Shown here piece by piece: positions 1 to 8,791 of a stretch of DNA of 43,607 bases. The number at the start of each line of letters is the position of its first letter. Positions within the stretch are counted from its first letter, which is position 1. The translations under genes were made by a program, and so were the position numbers. The notes under the pieces are model-generated. The model did not search any database and was not told the DNA's origin. It worked only from the letters and a program-made list of their open reading frames with translations. This stretch comes from an uncultured Eubacteriales bacterium (GTDB lineage: Bacteria > Bacillota > Clostridia > Tissierellales > Peptoniphilaceae): contig UQBO01000010.1 in the NCBI GenBank assembly GCA_900539225.1, positions 1 to 43,607 on the forward strand, in the 5' to 3' direction.

Positions 1-1779
1 GGTTATAAGGTAGCGGATAATCCTGGGAATTTATCAGGCAATGAAATAAGGATTGGCGTTAACTTTGCGTATCTTTTTTCTGGTGATAGTAGTTTTGATT
101 TAAATACCTTTATACCTTATTTAGCTTTTCTGATTTTGGTAATGGTCGCAGGATACTTAATAATAAACAATATTTTTAAGATATCCGTAAATGAAGATAT
201 TAAACTTCTAGGACTTTTAAAAACAATTGGAATGACAAAACCGCAAATCAAAAAACTTGTTCATCTAGAGTCTTTAGCAGTCTCCCTTCCAGCAATAATA
301 GTTGGAGATATAGTAGGGATCTCTATTGGAAAAATCATTTTAAATAAAATATTTGCCAATAATAAGATGTTAGCAGACATAAAATTATCACTCACTGTAA
401 TACTCTTAATTATTTTATTTTCGACAGCCTTTACTTTGCTTACAGTATTTCTATCAGTGATGATACCTGCAAGGTATGCAGCAAAAGTTTCTCCAATAGA
501 TGCCAGCAGATACAATGAAACCACGATAAAAAAGAAATATAAAAGCGAGGATATTTCTCTGGGAAAGATGTCTAGAAGACAAGTATTTTCCAATAAATTT
601 AGATTTATATCGATAGTTCTATCTATGAGTCTATCCGCTGTTATTTTAAATAGTGTTTTAACTTATACTGGTAATATTGATCTAGAAAAGGGAATTTCTG
701 ATGTAATCGTAACGGACTATAATATAGCAAGCCCAAAATATTTTAGATATATGTATTTAGGTAGTGAAGAAGGAATTGAGAAAAAGTTTATTGATGAAAT
801 AGAAAGCCATAAGGGCTTTAAGGGTGGGGGAGCCTTATACTATTATGGTTATGAGTACGATTATCCAGATATTAAAATAGAAGACAATAAAGCTGCACCA
901 ATTTTATTAGGTATAGATGAATATCTAATAGACAAACAAAAATTCATAGATGGAGAGTTTGATAAAGAAAAATGGCAAACAGGAAATTATGTTATCATAG
1001 GAGAATATGGAGATAAAAAATCTGCATTTAAAGCTGGCGATAAAATAAAGATTAATGTCAAAAATAAGGTCAAAGAAGTCCAAGTGATGGGGAAAGTTGA
1101 ATATAATTTTTCAAATGGTCTTAGGTATTTTCCGGTAATTAAGGAAGATAAATACAATGAGTCAAGTCCTACTTTAAGTTTGGAATATATTTATATGAAT
1201 CCGAATGAGTATAAAGAGCTCACAGGAGATAAGAGTATAATGTCATATGGATTTGATGTGGAGGATAGTGAAAAGGAAAATTTTGATAAGTTATTAAAAT
1301 CTTTTGAAAATGAACCAGGATTTTCCTACGATTCAAGAGACCTTCAGATCAAATCTACAATGGAATTCAAAAGCCTAATAGAATTTGCTGGATATAGTTT
1401 GTCTATAGTATTGTTCTTAATATCTGTACTGAATTTTATAAATGTTATTGCTACTGAAATATTAAGAAACATGGTGAACTTATCAATTCTTGAAGCAATT
1501 GGAATGACAAAGAAAAACATTAAAAAATATTTGGTGAAAAAGAATTTGATCTATTCTTTATGTGGCTTAGTATTTTCTTTCACCATTATGCTTCTTGTAG
1601 ATAAATTTATCTTGATGGATTTTATGGAACAGACTAATTGGACTTCCTATAAATTTGTAATCATGCCTCTTATCCTTGTAAACTTTGTAAATATAATCAT
1701 TGGAATAATATTTACAGGTAGATTCTATGAAAAGCACAGTCAAAACAGTCTTGTCGATAGAATAAGAAGTTTAGAATAA
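1..1779 (+). CDS. FtsX-type ABC transporter permease, 3' part (5' end outside window)
   Basis: The reading frame is open from base 1, so only the last 592 residues are visible and the start lies upstream. The protein is a large membrane subunit of a MacB/BceB-like exporter. The first helix cluster (about residues 40-165 of the visible part) carries the FtsX-like pattern LLKTIGMTKPQIKKL. A long extracytoplasmic domain follows, then a second three-helix FtsX domain near the C-terminus with a matching LEAIGMTKKNIKKY pattern. Such permeases move peptides or lipids, or confer antimicrobial-peptide resistance, together with a LolD-type ATPase that must lie upstream. It is related in layout to the permease at 6182-8680. 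A terminator follows directly. The substrate cannot be told from sequence. Confidence 0.85.
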   Translation, partial: GYKVADNPGNLSGNEIRIGVNFAYLFSGDSSFDLNTFIPYLAFLILVMVAGYLIINNIFKISVNEDIKLLGLLKTIGMTKPQIKKLVHLESLAVSLPAIIVGDIVGISIGKIILNKIFANNKMLADIKLSLTVILLIILFSTAFTLLTVFLSVMIPARYAAKVSPIDASRYNETTIKKKYKSEDISLGKMSRRQVFSNKFRFISIVLSMSLSAVILNSVLTYTGNIDLEKGISDVIVTDYNIASPKYFRYMYLGSEEGIEKKFIDEIESHKGFKGGGALYYYGYEYDYPDIKIEDNKAAPILLGIDEYLIDKQKFIDGEFDKEKWQTGNYVIIGEYGDKKSAFKAGDKIKINVKNKVKEVQVMGKVEYNFSNGLRYFPVIKEDKYNESSPTLSLEYIYMNPNEYKELTGDKSIMSYGFDVEDSEKENFDKLLKSFENEPGFSYDSRDLQIKSTMEFKSLIEFAGYSLSIVLFLISVLNFINVIATEILRNMVNLSILEAIGMTKKNIKKYLVKKNLIYSLCGLVFSFTIMLLVDKFILMDFMEQTNWTSYKFVIMPLILVNFVNIIIGIIFTGRFYEKHSQNSLVDRIRSLE

Positions 1780-1797
1780 AAATTTGTAAATAATCTT

Positions 1798-1836
1798 AAA
1801 AAAGCTATAAGTTTATCCGCTTATAGCTTTTTATCT
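1798..1836. terminator. Terminator shared by permease and relaxase remnant
   Basis: An 11-bp perfect stem (AAAGCTATAAG at 1801-1811 with its complement at 1820-1830) has an 8-nt loop and is flanked by A and T runs, so it can act in both directions. It follows the permease stop and abuts the stop codon of the minus-strand relaxase remnant. Confidence 0.8.
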
Positions 1837-2199
1837 CTCCACTTCTATCCCATAATAATTTTCATAGTTTTTCCTATACTGAACAAGGTCTGAAAATTGC
1901 TCTTTATTCAAAGAATACTCTTGCATAAGGGTGTTCTTTTTTTCATAATTCCATTCCAATTTCGTGAGCTTTTATAGGATCAACCTCTCCTGGTAGAAAA
2001 GATTGAATCAAGTGTATAGCCAGAACTGTAAATTTAGTATCATTGTCTTCTCTAGTTTTCAGAAATTAATGTGGGCAGTAGATGGATGACAATTAAATGA
2101 AGATACCAAGATTTTTTCATCAGTTTTTTCACTCTTAGTAATATAATCTATTGCCAAATTTAGAGTTGATTTTATAGGATGTATTTTTGTAATTGCCAT
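1831..2199 (-). pseudogene. Relaxase (MobA/MobL-like, conjugative element) remnant
   Basis: Read on the minus strand from the ATG at 2197-2199, the first 46 codons give MAITKIHPIKSTLNLAIDYI and continue to HPSTAHINF, the classic start of the relaxases of Tn1549-like conjugative elements. A lost base near 2070 breaks the frame. In the shifted frame the relaxase continues through LIQSFLPGEVDPIKAHEIG. The sequence then jumps, in another frame, to a tail ending YENYYGIEVER and a stop at 1831-1833. Several hundred residues, including the HxH metal site, are therefore missing. This is a dead gene with at least one frameshift and one large internal deletion. It marks the neighbouring transporter and two-component genes as likely cargo of an integrated element. 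Confidence 0.8.
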
Positions 2200-2249
2200 A
2201 CTAATCACCAGAACTTTCTTTTAATTTATTAAGAAGTACAATCGTCGGG

Positions 2250-2368
2250 AAAATTAGAGTGTACCAGCTGTACAGAGGGAAGAAGACCATTATTTGGACA
2301 TAGAAGCCACCTTTATACGCTGGTTGTTCTAATTAAGACGCTTCTTGTTTATTAAACACTCTAATTTT
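2250..2368. repeat. 119-bp segment bounded by 13-bp inverted repeats
   Basis: AAAATTAGAGTGT at 2250-2262 is repeated perfectly inverted at 2356-2368. The 93 bp between have no gene. The segment sits just upstream of the relaxase remnant, where a mobC-like gene would be expected. No clear target duplication is visible. It may be a small non-autonomous insertion or a regulatory element. Confidence 0.4.
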
Positions 2369-2450
2369 AATTAAAGACTTATTCTAGAAGTATCAAATAG
2401 GAATCCAATCTTCCTATATATAATCAGGCGATATTTGTCTAATAATTTTA

Positions 2451-3023
2451 TTAACTTCTTTTAATTGAATTCAAATTATATAAGCCGAAGCTAGCAAATA
2501 TAATAAGTATTACACCTAAAATTATTGATTTATAATCAATTATCTTGAGTAAACCTAATACTATTAAAAGCACAGAGAAAAATAAAAGATAGTAATATGG
2601 AGCTTTTCTCCTATTAATATCTAAATTTTTACTGTCTCTATCAGAAAAAATTGGTATTTCTTTAATTCCGTCTGTTTCAATTATCAAAATTTCTTTGTTA
2701 ATCATACCAGGAGAAGTCGCTATCATACTTTTAGGAGAGTTGTAAGGTCTCAATTTTATATTTCCAAAACTAAGTTTTCCAATGTTAAGTGGGGCTGTAA
2801 AAACTTTTAAATTCATACCATTTAAAAATTCTGTGTATTTTTTTCTTTCCTTGTTATTCATATATCCTATATACTCTACAGCGTACCTATGGTCTGAATT
2901 AGTTTTTTCAAATTCATGTATGATAGATCCACTTTTTACAAGTCGATATCCCTCGCTGGCTATATGATTTAAATATTCTTCCCTGCCTTCTATAGGATTT
3001 AGAAAAATTTTTATTTTATTCAT
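2451..3023 (-). CDS. DUF2812-like membrane protein, PadR partner
   Basis: A 190-residue protein. The N-terminal half is a soluble domain of the DUF2812 type (start MNKIKIFLNPIEGREEYLNH, then repeated short aromatic/charged blocks). Two hydrophobic helices follow near residues 143-160 and 165-183. DUF2812 proteins are commonly encoded directly after a PadR repressor, and here the start codon overlaps the padR stop by 8 nt, so the two are translationally coupled. No molecular function is established for the family. A membrane-linked sensor or modulator of the PadR protein is a reasonable guess only. Confidence 0.7.
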   Translation of the reverse strand: MNKIKIFLNPIEGREEYLNHIASEGYRLVKSGSIIHEFEKTNSDHRYAVEYIGYMNNKERKKYTEFLNGMNLKVFTAPLNIGKLSFGNIKLRPYNSPKSMIATSPGMINKEILIIETDGIKEIPIFSDRDSKNLDINRRKAPYYYLLFFSVLLIVLGLLKIIDYKSIILGVILIIFASFGLYNLNSIKRS

Positions 3024-3351
3024 AGTCTTCCTCCTTTTTAAATTTCTTTTCTCCTTTTAAAACCAAATTTCTCATTCTCTTAATTTCTAATGAAACTAAT
3101 TCTCTTCCAGTATCTGTGGCTATATAAACTTTTTTGCCACTATTATCTTTATCAACTAATTCGATCCATCCTTTCTTATTAAGATTATTAATGGCTCCGT
3201 ATAAGGTTCCTGGACCCAAAATAATCCTTCCATTAGTTATTTCTTCAACTTCTTGTGAAACTTTGTAACCATAATTCTCTTCCAGCATTGTTAGCAAGAC
3301 TAAAAACATTGTTTCGGTTAAAGGAATGTGTTTCTGTAAATCATTTCCCAT
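3016..3351 (-). CDS. PadR family transcriptional repressor
   Basis: A 111-residue winged-helix protein. It shows the PadR core: helix 1 with LTETMFLVLLTMLEENYGYK, the helix-turn-helix, then the wing LGPGTLYGAINNLNKKGWIE, followed by a short C-terminal dimer helix. I start at the ATG at 3349-3351 rather than the in-frame GTG at 3358, because that GTG lies inside the Shine-Dalgarno sequence GGAGGTG. PadR proteins repress detoxification or transport operons and release DNA on ligand binding. The gene is followed with overlap by its DUF2812 partner. A palindrome covering its own -35 region indicates autorepression. Confidence 0.85.
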   Translation of the reverse strand: MGNDLQKHIPLTETMFLVLLTMLEENYGYKVSQEVEEITNGRIILGPGTLYGAINNLNKKGWIELVDKDNSGKKVYIATDTGRELVSLEIKRMRNLVLKGEKKFKKEEDYE

Positions 3352-3380
3352 TGATAACACCTCCGTATTTGATTATCTAA

Positions 3381-3437
3381 ATTATATCACTAAACATACT
3401 ACGTGTCAAGTAGTATGTTAGACATAGTTGTAGTATG
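3381..3437 (-). promoter_or_regulatory. padR promoter with overlapping PadR-type operator
   Basis: On the minus strand TTGACA (3404-3409) and TATAAT (3381-3386) are separated by exactly 17 bp. A 10-bp inverted repeat, AACATACTAC at 3393-3402 and its complement at 3410-3419, spans the -35 box and upper spacer. A third half-site, GTAGTATG, lies at 3430-3437. Binding would block RNA polymerase, so autorepression is inferred. Confidence 0.7.
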
Positions 3438-3776
3438 AAAATACCGTAATTATCAATTGTTTCTCATCTATAATTGTATGATATCGGATATTTTGATTGA
3501 CGTTAATTTTATATATTTTGAAACAAATTGGAAATATTATCTAATTTTGCTCTTTTTATTTTAGTATTAAATGATAAGTGGTAGTTATTTTTTATAATAT
3601 CACTAAATCCACCTAATTATAGGACGTTTTCAAATTTTTATTCCCGCCCCAGTCCCAGTACCGGATAATAAGAATCAACTAATTTAAGGCATTTAGATTA
3701 ATTTAGTTACAAATATGGTATAATATTATAGAAATACTGTACAAAGTAGAAAATTAGATTGAGGTGGAGTATAGAA
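3420..3776 (+). promoter_or_regulatory. Intergenic region with promoter of the two-component operon
   Basis: About 350 bp of AT-rich DNA between divergent transcription units. The only signal I can support is an extended -10 box, TG at 3716-3717 followed by TATAAT at 3719-3724, about 50 nt before the response-regulator start. No convincing -35 is seen, consistent with an extended -10 or activated promoter. Nothing else is recognisable in this stretch. Confidence 0.5.
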
Positions 3777-4436
3777 TTGAAAATACTAATGATTGAAGAT
3801 GACAGCACTATCGCCTTTGCTGTTAAAACTTACTTAAACAAACATAATATTGAAACTATTATTTATAACAATCTTTCTCAGACAAAGAATCTTAATTTTA
3901 ATGATTTTAACTTAGTTCTACTTGATGCTAATCTTCCAGATGGTTCAGGCTTTAATTTTTTAAAGTGGCTAAGGGGATTTTCTGACCTTCCTGTAATAAT
4001 GCTTACTGTAAAAGATGAAGACGAGTATGTTATCAAAGGTCTTTCTCAAGGAGCAGATGATTATATTACAAAACCTTTTTCTCTTCCTGTCCTAAAAGCA
4101 AGAATAGACAATGTATTTAGCAGAAGAATAAAAAAGGTTGACGAACTGACTTTTGAAAATTTAACTTTAGATCTTATATCAAAACAAGCTTCGATAGATG
4201 GAAAAGATTTAGACCTTAACTTAAAAGAATTTGCTATATTGGAAATGCTTTTAGAAAACCAAAATATAAATCTACTAAGAGAGCGAATTTTAGATTATGT
4301 TTGGGGTTATGATTTTTATGAAGTAAATGACAATACCCTAACTGTCACCATAAAAAGACTCAGATCTAAACTTGGCGAGTATGGAGATTATATAAAAACA
4401 GTTAGAGGGATAGGATATAGGTGGGACAATGAATAA
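3777..4436 (+). CDS. OmpR-family response regulator (BceR-like)
   Basis: A 219-residue regulator with a receiver domain (acidic pair E7-D8-D9, phospho-acceptor Asp near residue 50 in LVLLDANLPDG, the conserved Lys in DDYITKPF) and a C-terminal winged helix ending VRGIGYRW. I start at TTG 3777-3779, preceded by GAGGTGG at 3761-3767 with 9-nt spacing. An upstream TTG at 3759 overlaps that ribosome site and is rejected. The gene overlaps the kinase gene by 8 nt. Partner kinase and transporter suggest control of the ABC operon at 5506-8680, where direct repeats of the expected 11-bp pitch occur upstream. Confidence 0.85.
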   Translation: MKILMIEDDSTIAFAVKTYLNKHNIETIIYNNLSQTKNLNFNDFNLVLLDANLPDGSGFNFLKWLRGFSDLPVIMLTVKDEDEYVIKGLSQGADDYITKPFSLPVLKARIDNVFSRRIKKVDELTFENLTLDLISKQASIDGKDLDLNLKEFAILEMLLENQNINLLRERILDYVWGYDFYEVNDNTLTVTIKRLRSKLGEYGDYIKTVRGIGYRWDNE

Positions 4437-5406
4437 AAGCAAAAATATTTTACTTGTCTTAATTTTAAATTTGATAACATCTTTGTTTGTAGTTTATCTC
4501 AATCCAAGATTTGATATTCTAACACTTATTGGATTTTTAGTTATAAATATAATTCTATTTATAGTTATTTCAAAAATTGAAAAGAAAAAAGAAAAAGCTC
4601 TTGAGGATAAGATTAATAATATATTTAACCTACTACATTCGCTTGATATAAACTCTGATAATTACGAAATTATAGATGATGAATTTGGCAAACTCAGAGA
4701 TGAGATTATTAAAATTATTATAGAAAACAAGAGAATAGCTGAAAATGCTGAAAAAAACAAAGAGATCTTAAGAGAATATACTGAAGACATTGCCCATCAA
4801 ATAAAAACTCCATTGACGGGGTCCTTATTATTACTAGACTTATTAGAAGACGAAAATGACAACTTTTCCGAAGAATATATAGAAAGACTTAGAGATAATT
4901 TACTTAGACTCCATAACTTATCTGACATTTTATTAAAATTGGCAGCCCTTGATTCTGGAACAATAGAAATGGCAAAAGATAGTATATCAGCTAGAGAGTT
5001 AATTGAAGATATCATACGAAATCTAAAAGATTATTTTATCAATGATAATATTGCAATTCCTCTCGATGGAGAAGACTTTTATCTTATATGCGATAAGAAA
5101 TGGACCTATGAAGCAGTATTTAATGTGATGAAAAATGGTCTAGAAGCAACAGAAGGTAGACATATAGAAATTCATCTAAAAGAAACGAATTTATATAAAA
5201 GTATTTTTGTGGAAGATTTTTCTAAAGGTTTGGATCGTGAAATGTTAGAAAAAGTTTTTAAACGTTTTTATAAGATAGATCCAAATTCAAAAGGTTATGG
5301 GATTGGGCTTCCTATGGCAAAATCTGTTATGGAAAGACAAAATGGAGAGCTTTTATATCATAAGGGGAAGAAATCAAATGCCTTTGAACTGAGATTTTAT
5401 AACTGA
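4429..5406 (+). CDS. Intramembrane-sensing histidine kinase (BceS-like)
   Basis: A 325-residue kinase. Two closely spaced transmembrane helices (about 8-24 and 31-48) leave only a few external residues, the hallmark of Bce-type kinases, which sense through their transporter. A coiled-coil linker follows, then the H box around His123 (TEDIAHQIKTPLTG) and an ATPase domain with N (MKNGLEAT), G1 and G2 (GYGIGLPMAKS) boxes. It would phosphorylate the regulator encoded just upstream. The inducer is probably detected by the downstream ABC transporter rather than directly; this is inferred from family and synteny. Confidence 0.85.
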   Translation: MNKSKNILLVLILNLITSLFVVYLNPRFDILTLIGFLVINIILFIVISKIEKKKEKALEDKINNIFNLLHSLDINSDNYEIIDDEFGKLRDEIIKIIIENKRIAENAEKNKEILREYTEDIAHQIKTPLTGSLLLLDLLEDENDNFSEEYIERLRDNLLRLHNLSDILLKLAALDSGTIEMAKDSISARELIEDIIRNLKDYFINDNIAIPLDGEDFYLICDKKWTYEAVFNVMKNGLEATEGRHIEIHLKETNLYKSIFVEDFSKGLDREMLEKVFKRFYKIDPNSKGYGIGLPMAKSVMERQNGELLYHKGKKSNAFELRFYN

Positions 5407-5415
5407 TTTAATTAT

Positions 5416-5445
5416 GGCTGTGTAAATAAAGCACAGTCTTTTTTT
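5416..5445 (+). terminator. Terminator after the kinase gene
   Basis: A 7-bp stem (GGCTGTG at 5416-5422 with CACAGTC at 5432-5438, one G-U pair) is followed by a run of seven T. It separates the two-component genes from the transporter genes, so the latter need their own promoter. Confidence 0.65.
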
Positions 5446-5447
5446 CT

Positions 5448-5480
5448 AGTCACTTTCCAGTCACTTAAGCCTAGTATTAT
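5448..5480 (+). promoter_or_regulatory. Candidate response-regulator binding site and -10 of the ABC operon
   Basis: AGTCACTT occurs at 5448-5455 and again at 5459-5466, an 11-bp pitch typical of tandem sites for OmpR-family dimers. A -10-like TATTAT lies at 5475-5480. No consensus -35 is present, as expected for an activated promoter. The ATPase gene starts 25 bp further on with a strong AAGGAGGG site. Confidence 0.55.
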
Positions 5481-5505
5481 ATAGACAAGTTAAGGAGGGC
5501 TAAAT

Positions 5506-6195
5506 ATGAATATTGTAAAAACAGTAGATTTAACAAAAACTTACAATAGTGGAGTAGAAGTACACGCTCTATCAAATGTGAATTTTGAACTAGAAAAAGG
5601 AGATCTTGTCGCCATTATTGGAGATAGCGGGTCAGGAAAGTCTACCTTGCTTCATCTATTAGCAGGAGTTGATAAACCAACAAGTGGGGATATTTTTATT
5701 CAAGATAAAAATATTACCAAGTTTAACAAAGATGAGATGACAATCTTTCGCAGAAGAAATATTGGCGTTGTCTATCAATTTTTTAATTTGATTCCAAACA
5801 TCAACGTTCGAAAAAATATTTTACTTCCTCTTTTGTTAGACAATAAAAAGGCAGATGAAGAATATTTAAAGGAAATTTTATCGATACTAGGAATAGAAGG
5901 AAAGCTTGATAGGTATCCAAAACAATTATCTGGTGGAGAGCAACAAAGAGTCGCTATTGCCAGAAGTTTGATTACAAGACCTGCCATCATTCTAGCAGAT
6001 GAGCCTACAGGAAATCTCGATAGAAAAAATTCTGAAGAAATCACAGGACTTTTCAGACTTGTAAATAAGAGATTAAATTCTACAATTATGATAATAACTC
6101 ATGATGAAAAAGTAGCAAATTCTTGTGATAAGGTCTATAGAATGGTAGATGGTAGGTTAAATTTCTTAGGAGATGAGTCTAATGAAAATTATTAA
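5506..6195 (+). CDS. ABC transporter ATP-binding protein (BceA/LolD type)
   Basis: A 229-residue ATPase. Walker A is GDSGSGKST (residues 39-47), the Q loop lies in VVYQFFNLIPN, the signature is LSGGEQQR, Walker B is AIILADEPTGNLD, and the switch His is in IIITHDE. It powers the adjacent permease. The MacB/LolD/BceA subfamily is indicated by size, by the characteristic TGNLDRKNSEEI stretch, and by the FtsX-type partner. A strong ribosome site precedes the ATG. The 3' end overlaps the permease gene, showing coupled translation. Confidence 0.9.
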   Translation: MNIVKTVDLTKTYNSGVEVHALSNVNFELEKGDLVAIIGDSGSGKSTLLHLLAGVDKPTSGDIFIQDKNITKFNKDEMTIFRRRNIGVVYQFFNLIPNINVRKNILLPLLLDNKKADEEYLKEILSILGIEGKLDRYPKQLSGGEQQRVAIARSLITRPAIILADEPTGNLDRKNSEEITGLFRLVNKRLNSTIMIITHDEKVANSCDKVYRMVDGRLNFLGDESNENY

Positions 6196-8680
6196 TGATC
6201 TTGCCAATGGAGCTGTTAAAAATAATAAGAAAGACACCATAGCCATTAAAATTTCCATACTTTTGGCAGTTATATTGCTAGGTACAGTTGTATTTATTGT
6301 AGGATCCTTAAAATATGACAAGTATAACTACGTAAGAAAAACTATTGGAGACTACCATGTAGCAATTACTGAAGTTGATGAAAAACTATATGATAAATTA
6401 AAAAACGATAAAGATATAGAAAAAGTTTCTTTCAATAAAATCATAGAGACAGATTTAAATGCAAATATTTATGAAAATGGAAAATATAGCAACCTATTAA
6501 CTGGCTATGAAATTAAAAAAGGAAGAAAACCTAATAACTCAAGCGAACTATTAGTGCCAGAAAGATTTTTAACAAAGAATAAAAATTATGATATAGGCTC
6601 TAAAATTACTGCAAGTGATAAAACTTATACCATAGTTGGAGTCTATGATGATTATGGATATTCTTTTGAAAAGTCTATGTTTCTTACTATGGCTGATAGT
6701 GATAAAAAGATAGACTTATTAAAAAACAATGGAGGTTTAGAAGCCTTAATATGGTATAAGCATCCAAGAGATACTTATACAAAGACTAGAGAAATTTTAT
6801 CTACTGTGAATATAGACGAGAAGTCTTCAATAGACATAGGAAGACTATCTTATAACACACATATTTTAGAGTATAAGTTGATTTATCCTCAAGGAATATT
6901 TCCGCCTAAGTCAGTGATAAAATCTGCTGTAGAAGAGTATAGTGCGTATTTCTTTCTAGTTCTTCTATTTGCTTTTATTATCTATGGTGCTTTTAACGTA
7001 TGGAACAATAGGGATTTAAAAGAAATTGCCCTATTAAAAAGCACAGGTATGACTGCAAAACAAGTTAAAAAAATGATAAAAAAGAAAGCCTTTAAACTAT
7101 CTGCATTGCCAGTAGCCTTAGGTACACTTCTATCCTGGGTTTTCGCAAACTTATTAATGTATTTAATGTGGCTTAATAACTCAGTATCCTATAAGAATAT
7201 GTCTGAGATAATTGGAGAAAGTTTTAAGGCACCAGATTTTCACCTAGTTTATTTAGATCCTACTTCTATTTTAATAATTATTTTATTATCGCTTTTGACG
7301 GTATATTTATCTGCGACAATCCCTGCTAGGAAAAGTGCAAAAATAAAAATAATAGAAGGCTTAAATGGGATTACAGAAAAAAATATTAAATTAGGAAAAT
7401 CAAAAATAAATGGACCTATAGAAAAGACTTTAGCAAAAGATTATTATAGGTCATATCGATCAACCTATCGAATTATTGTAATCTCAATGGCTCTTTCTGC
7501 CTTTGTACTGACTACAGTTTTAGTTAGCCAGTCCTATAGAGCTTTGAATGAAAAATACAACTCTTATAAGAGTCCTTACAATTTTAATTCAAGTATTTAC
7601 ACTGATAAGAATTTAGATGAAAACTTATTAGCTGATTTAGAAAAAGTTGACGGAATAAAAGAGCTTCACCTATATCAAAGAAATGTCACAAAATTTTATG
7701 TTGACGATAATAAAGATTTAATTTCTAAAGATTTAAAAGATTCTCTAGCTAGTGGCAAAATAGAAAATGATAGACTATATGCTAGTATATATGCTTTAAC
7801 AGATGAAGATTTTGAAAAAATTTTAAAAGAAAATAACATACCTAATGCATCTTACTTATTGCTTAATAAGATAAGAAAAGACAATAGAACGCCTTACGCT
7901 TTTAGCGAGTATATAAAAATTTCTGATAAGGATACAGGAAAAGTTACTTTAAAATATAATGCACAGGGCAAACCAATAAATATAAAAATTGACGCAAGTA
8001 TTGATCAAATGCCTTATGACTTAGAAGCTTATGATAATAATCAAATACCCATCTACACAAGCACAAGTAATATGAAGAAATTTATTGATGAGTATGGAAT
8101 AGATAAATCAGATCCTGTTTACTATTATTTTGTAAAAATAAAGGCTGAAAAAAACAAGGAAAAAGTATTTGAAGATGCCGAAAAAGTAATTTCAAATTAT
8201 GTACCAAAGTCTGACCATGGAACAGCTACAGAAATTTTAAGAGAAGCAACAAGTAAAGAGCAAACAAGGAATGAAAGACTTTTAAACCTAGCTATTCAAA
8301 TCATTCTAATAACAATCGCTCTGTCCAATGCCTATAATAGCTTTAAAGGAAACCTTAGAGCGAGAGCCAATGATTTTAAACTCCTATCCACCACTGGCAT
8401 GACAGAAAAACAAATGGAAAAGATGGTCTTTGGAGAAGGAAAAATATTGTTTAAAAATATTTTCTTAGCCTATATCTTTATGTTCATTATTGGAATTACA
8501 TTTAGAGCCTATAGGAGTAACTATGAATTAGGATTTGCGATAAAAGGTCTGATAATAAATATAAATTATATCCCTCTAATAGTAGTATTTGTATTTATGA
8601 TTGCAGGAGTTTTGTTTGCAATAAAAAGTGGTTTTAAAACAATAAATGAAAACTCAGATAATACTTTCAAGAGTATATAA
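6182..8680 (+). CDS. FtsX-type ABC transporter permease (832 aa)
   Basis: A long permease with one N-terminal helix (about residues 20-40), an extracytoplasmic domain, a first FtsX domain (about 250-385, containing LLKSTGMTAKQVKKM and the boundary motif IPARKSAK), another helix near 430, a second large external domain, and a final FtsX domain (about 690-820, with LLSTTGMTEKQMEKM). I start at ATG 6182, which has AGGAG at 6168-6172 with 9-nt spacing; the in-frame ATG at 6173 has no such site. It is longer than BceB (about 650 aa). With the ATPase and two-component genes upstream it probably forms a self-sensing detoxification module against a cell-envelope-active peptide. The ligand is unknown. 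Confidence 0.85.
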   Translation: MKIINDLANGAVKNNKKDTIAIKISILLAVILLGTVVFIVGSLKYDKYNYVRKTIGDYHVAITEVDEKLYDKLKNDKDIEKVSFNKIIETDLNANIYENGKYSNLLTGYEIKKGRKPNNSSELLVPERFLTKNKNYDIGSKITASDKTYTIVGVYDDYGYSFEKSMFLTMADSDKKIDLLKNNGGLEALIWYKHPRDTYTKTREILSTVNIDEKSSIDIGRLSYNTHILEYKLIYPQGIFPPKSVIKSAVEEYSAYFFLVLLFAFIIYGAFNVWNNRDLKEIALLKSTGMTAKQVKKMIKKKAFKLSALPVALGTLLSWVFANLLMYLMWLNNSVSYKNMSEIIGESFKAPDFHLVYLDPTSILIIILLSLLTVYLSATIPARKSAKIKIIEGLNGITEKNIKLGKSKINGPIEKTLAKDYYRSYRSTYRIIVISMALSAFVLTTVLVSQSYRALNEKYNSYKSPYNFNSSIYTDKNLDENLLADLEKVDGIKELHLYQRNVTKFYVDDNKDLISKDLKDSLASGKIENDRLYASIYALTDEDFEKILKENNIPNASYLLLNKIRKDNRTPYAFSEYIKISDKDTGKVTLKYNAQGKPINIKIDASIDQMPYDLEAYDNNQIPIYTSTSNMKKFIDEYGIDKSDPVYYYFVKIKAEKNKEKVFEDAEKVISNYVPKSDHGTATEILREATSKEQTRNERLLNLAIQIILITIALSNAYNSFKGNLRARANDFKLLSTTGMTEKQMEKMVFGEGKILFKNIFLAYIFMFIIGITFRAYRSNYELGFAIKGLIININYIPLIVVFVFMIAGVLFAIKSGFKTINENSDNTFKSI

Positions 8681-8682
8681 GA

Positions 8683-8716
8683 AAAAGGCTGTGAGCATTC
8701 AAACTCATAGCCTTTT
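8683..8716 (+). terminator. Terminator of the ABC operon
   Basis: A 13-bp stem with one mismatch (AAAAGGCTGTGAG, complement ending at 8716) has a 9-nt loop and ends in TTTT. It follows the permease stop by 2 nt. Confidence 0.75.
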
Positions 8717-8791
8717 ATCTATGCCACCTAAATACTTTATGAACTAGTTTTTCTAAAATCCCTAATTCAATGAGCCTTATAGCCGCGATTT

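Noticed and set aside
3600..3700. GC-richer patch in the intergenic region before the response regulator
   Set aside because: No gene, repeat or known RNA structure could be supported.
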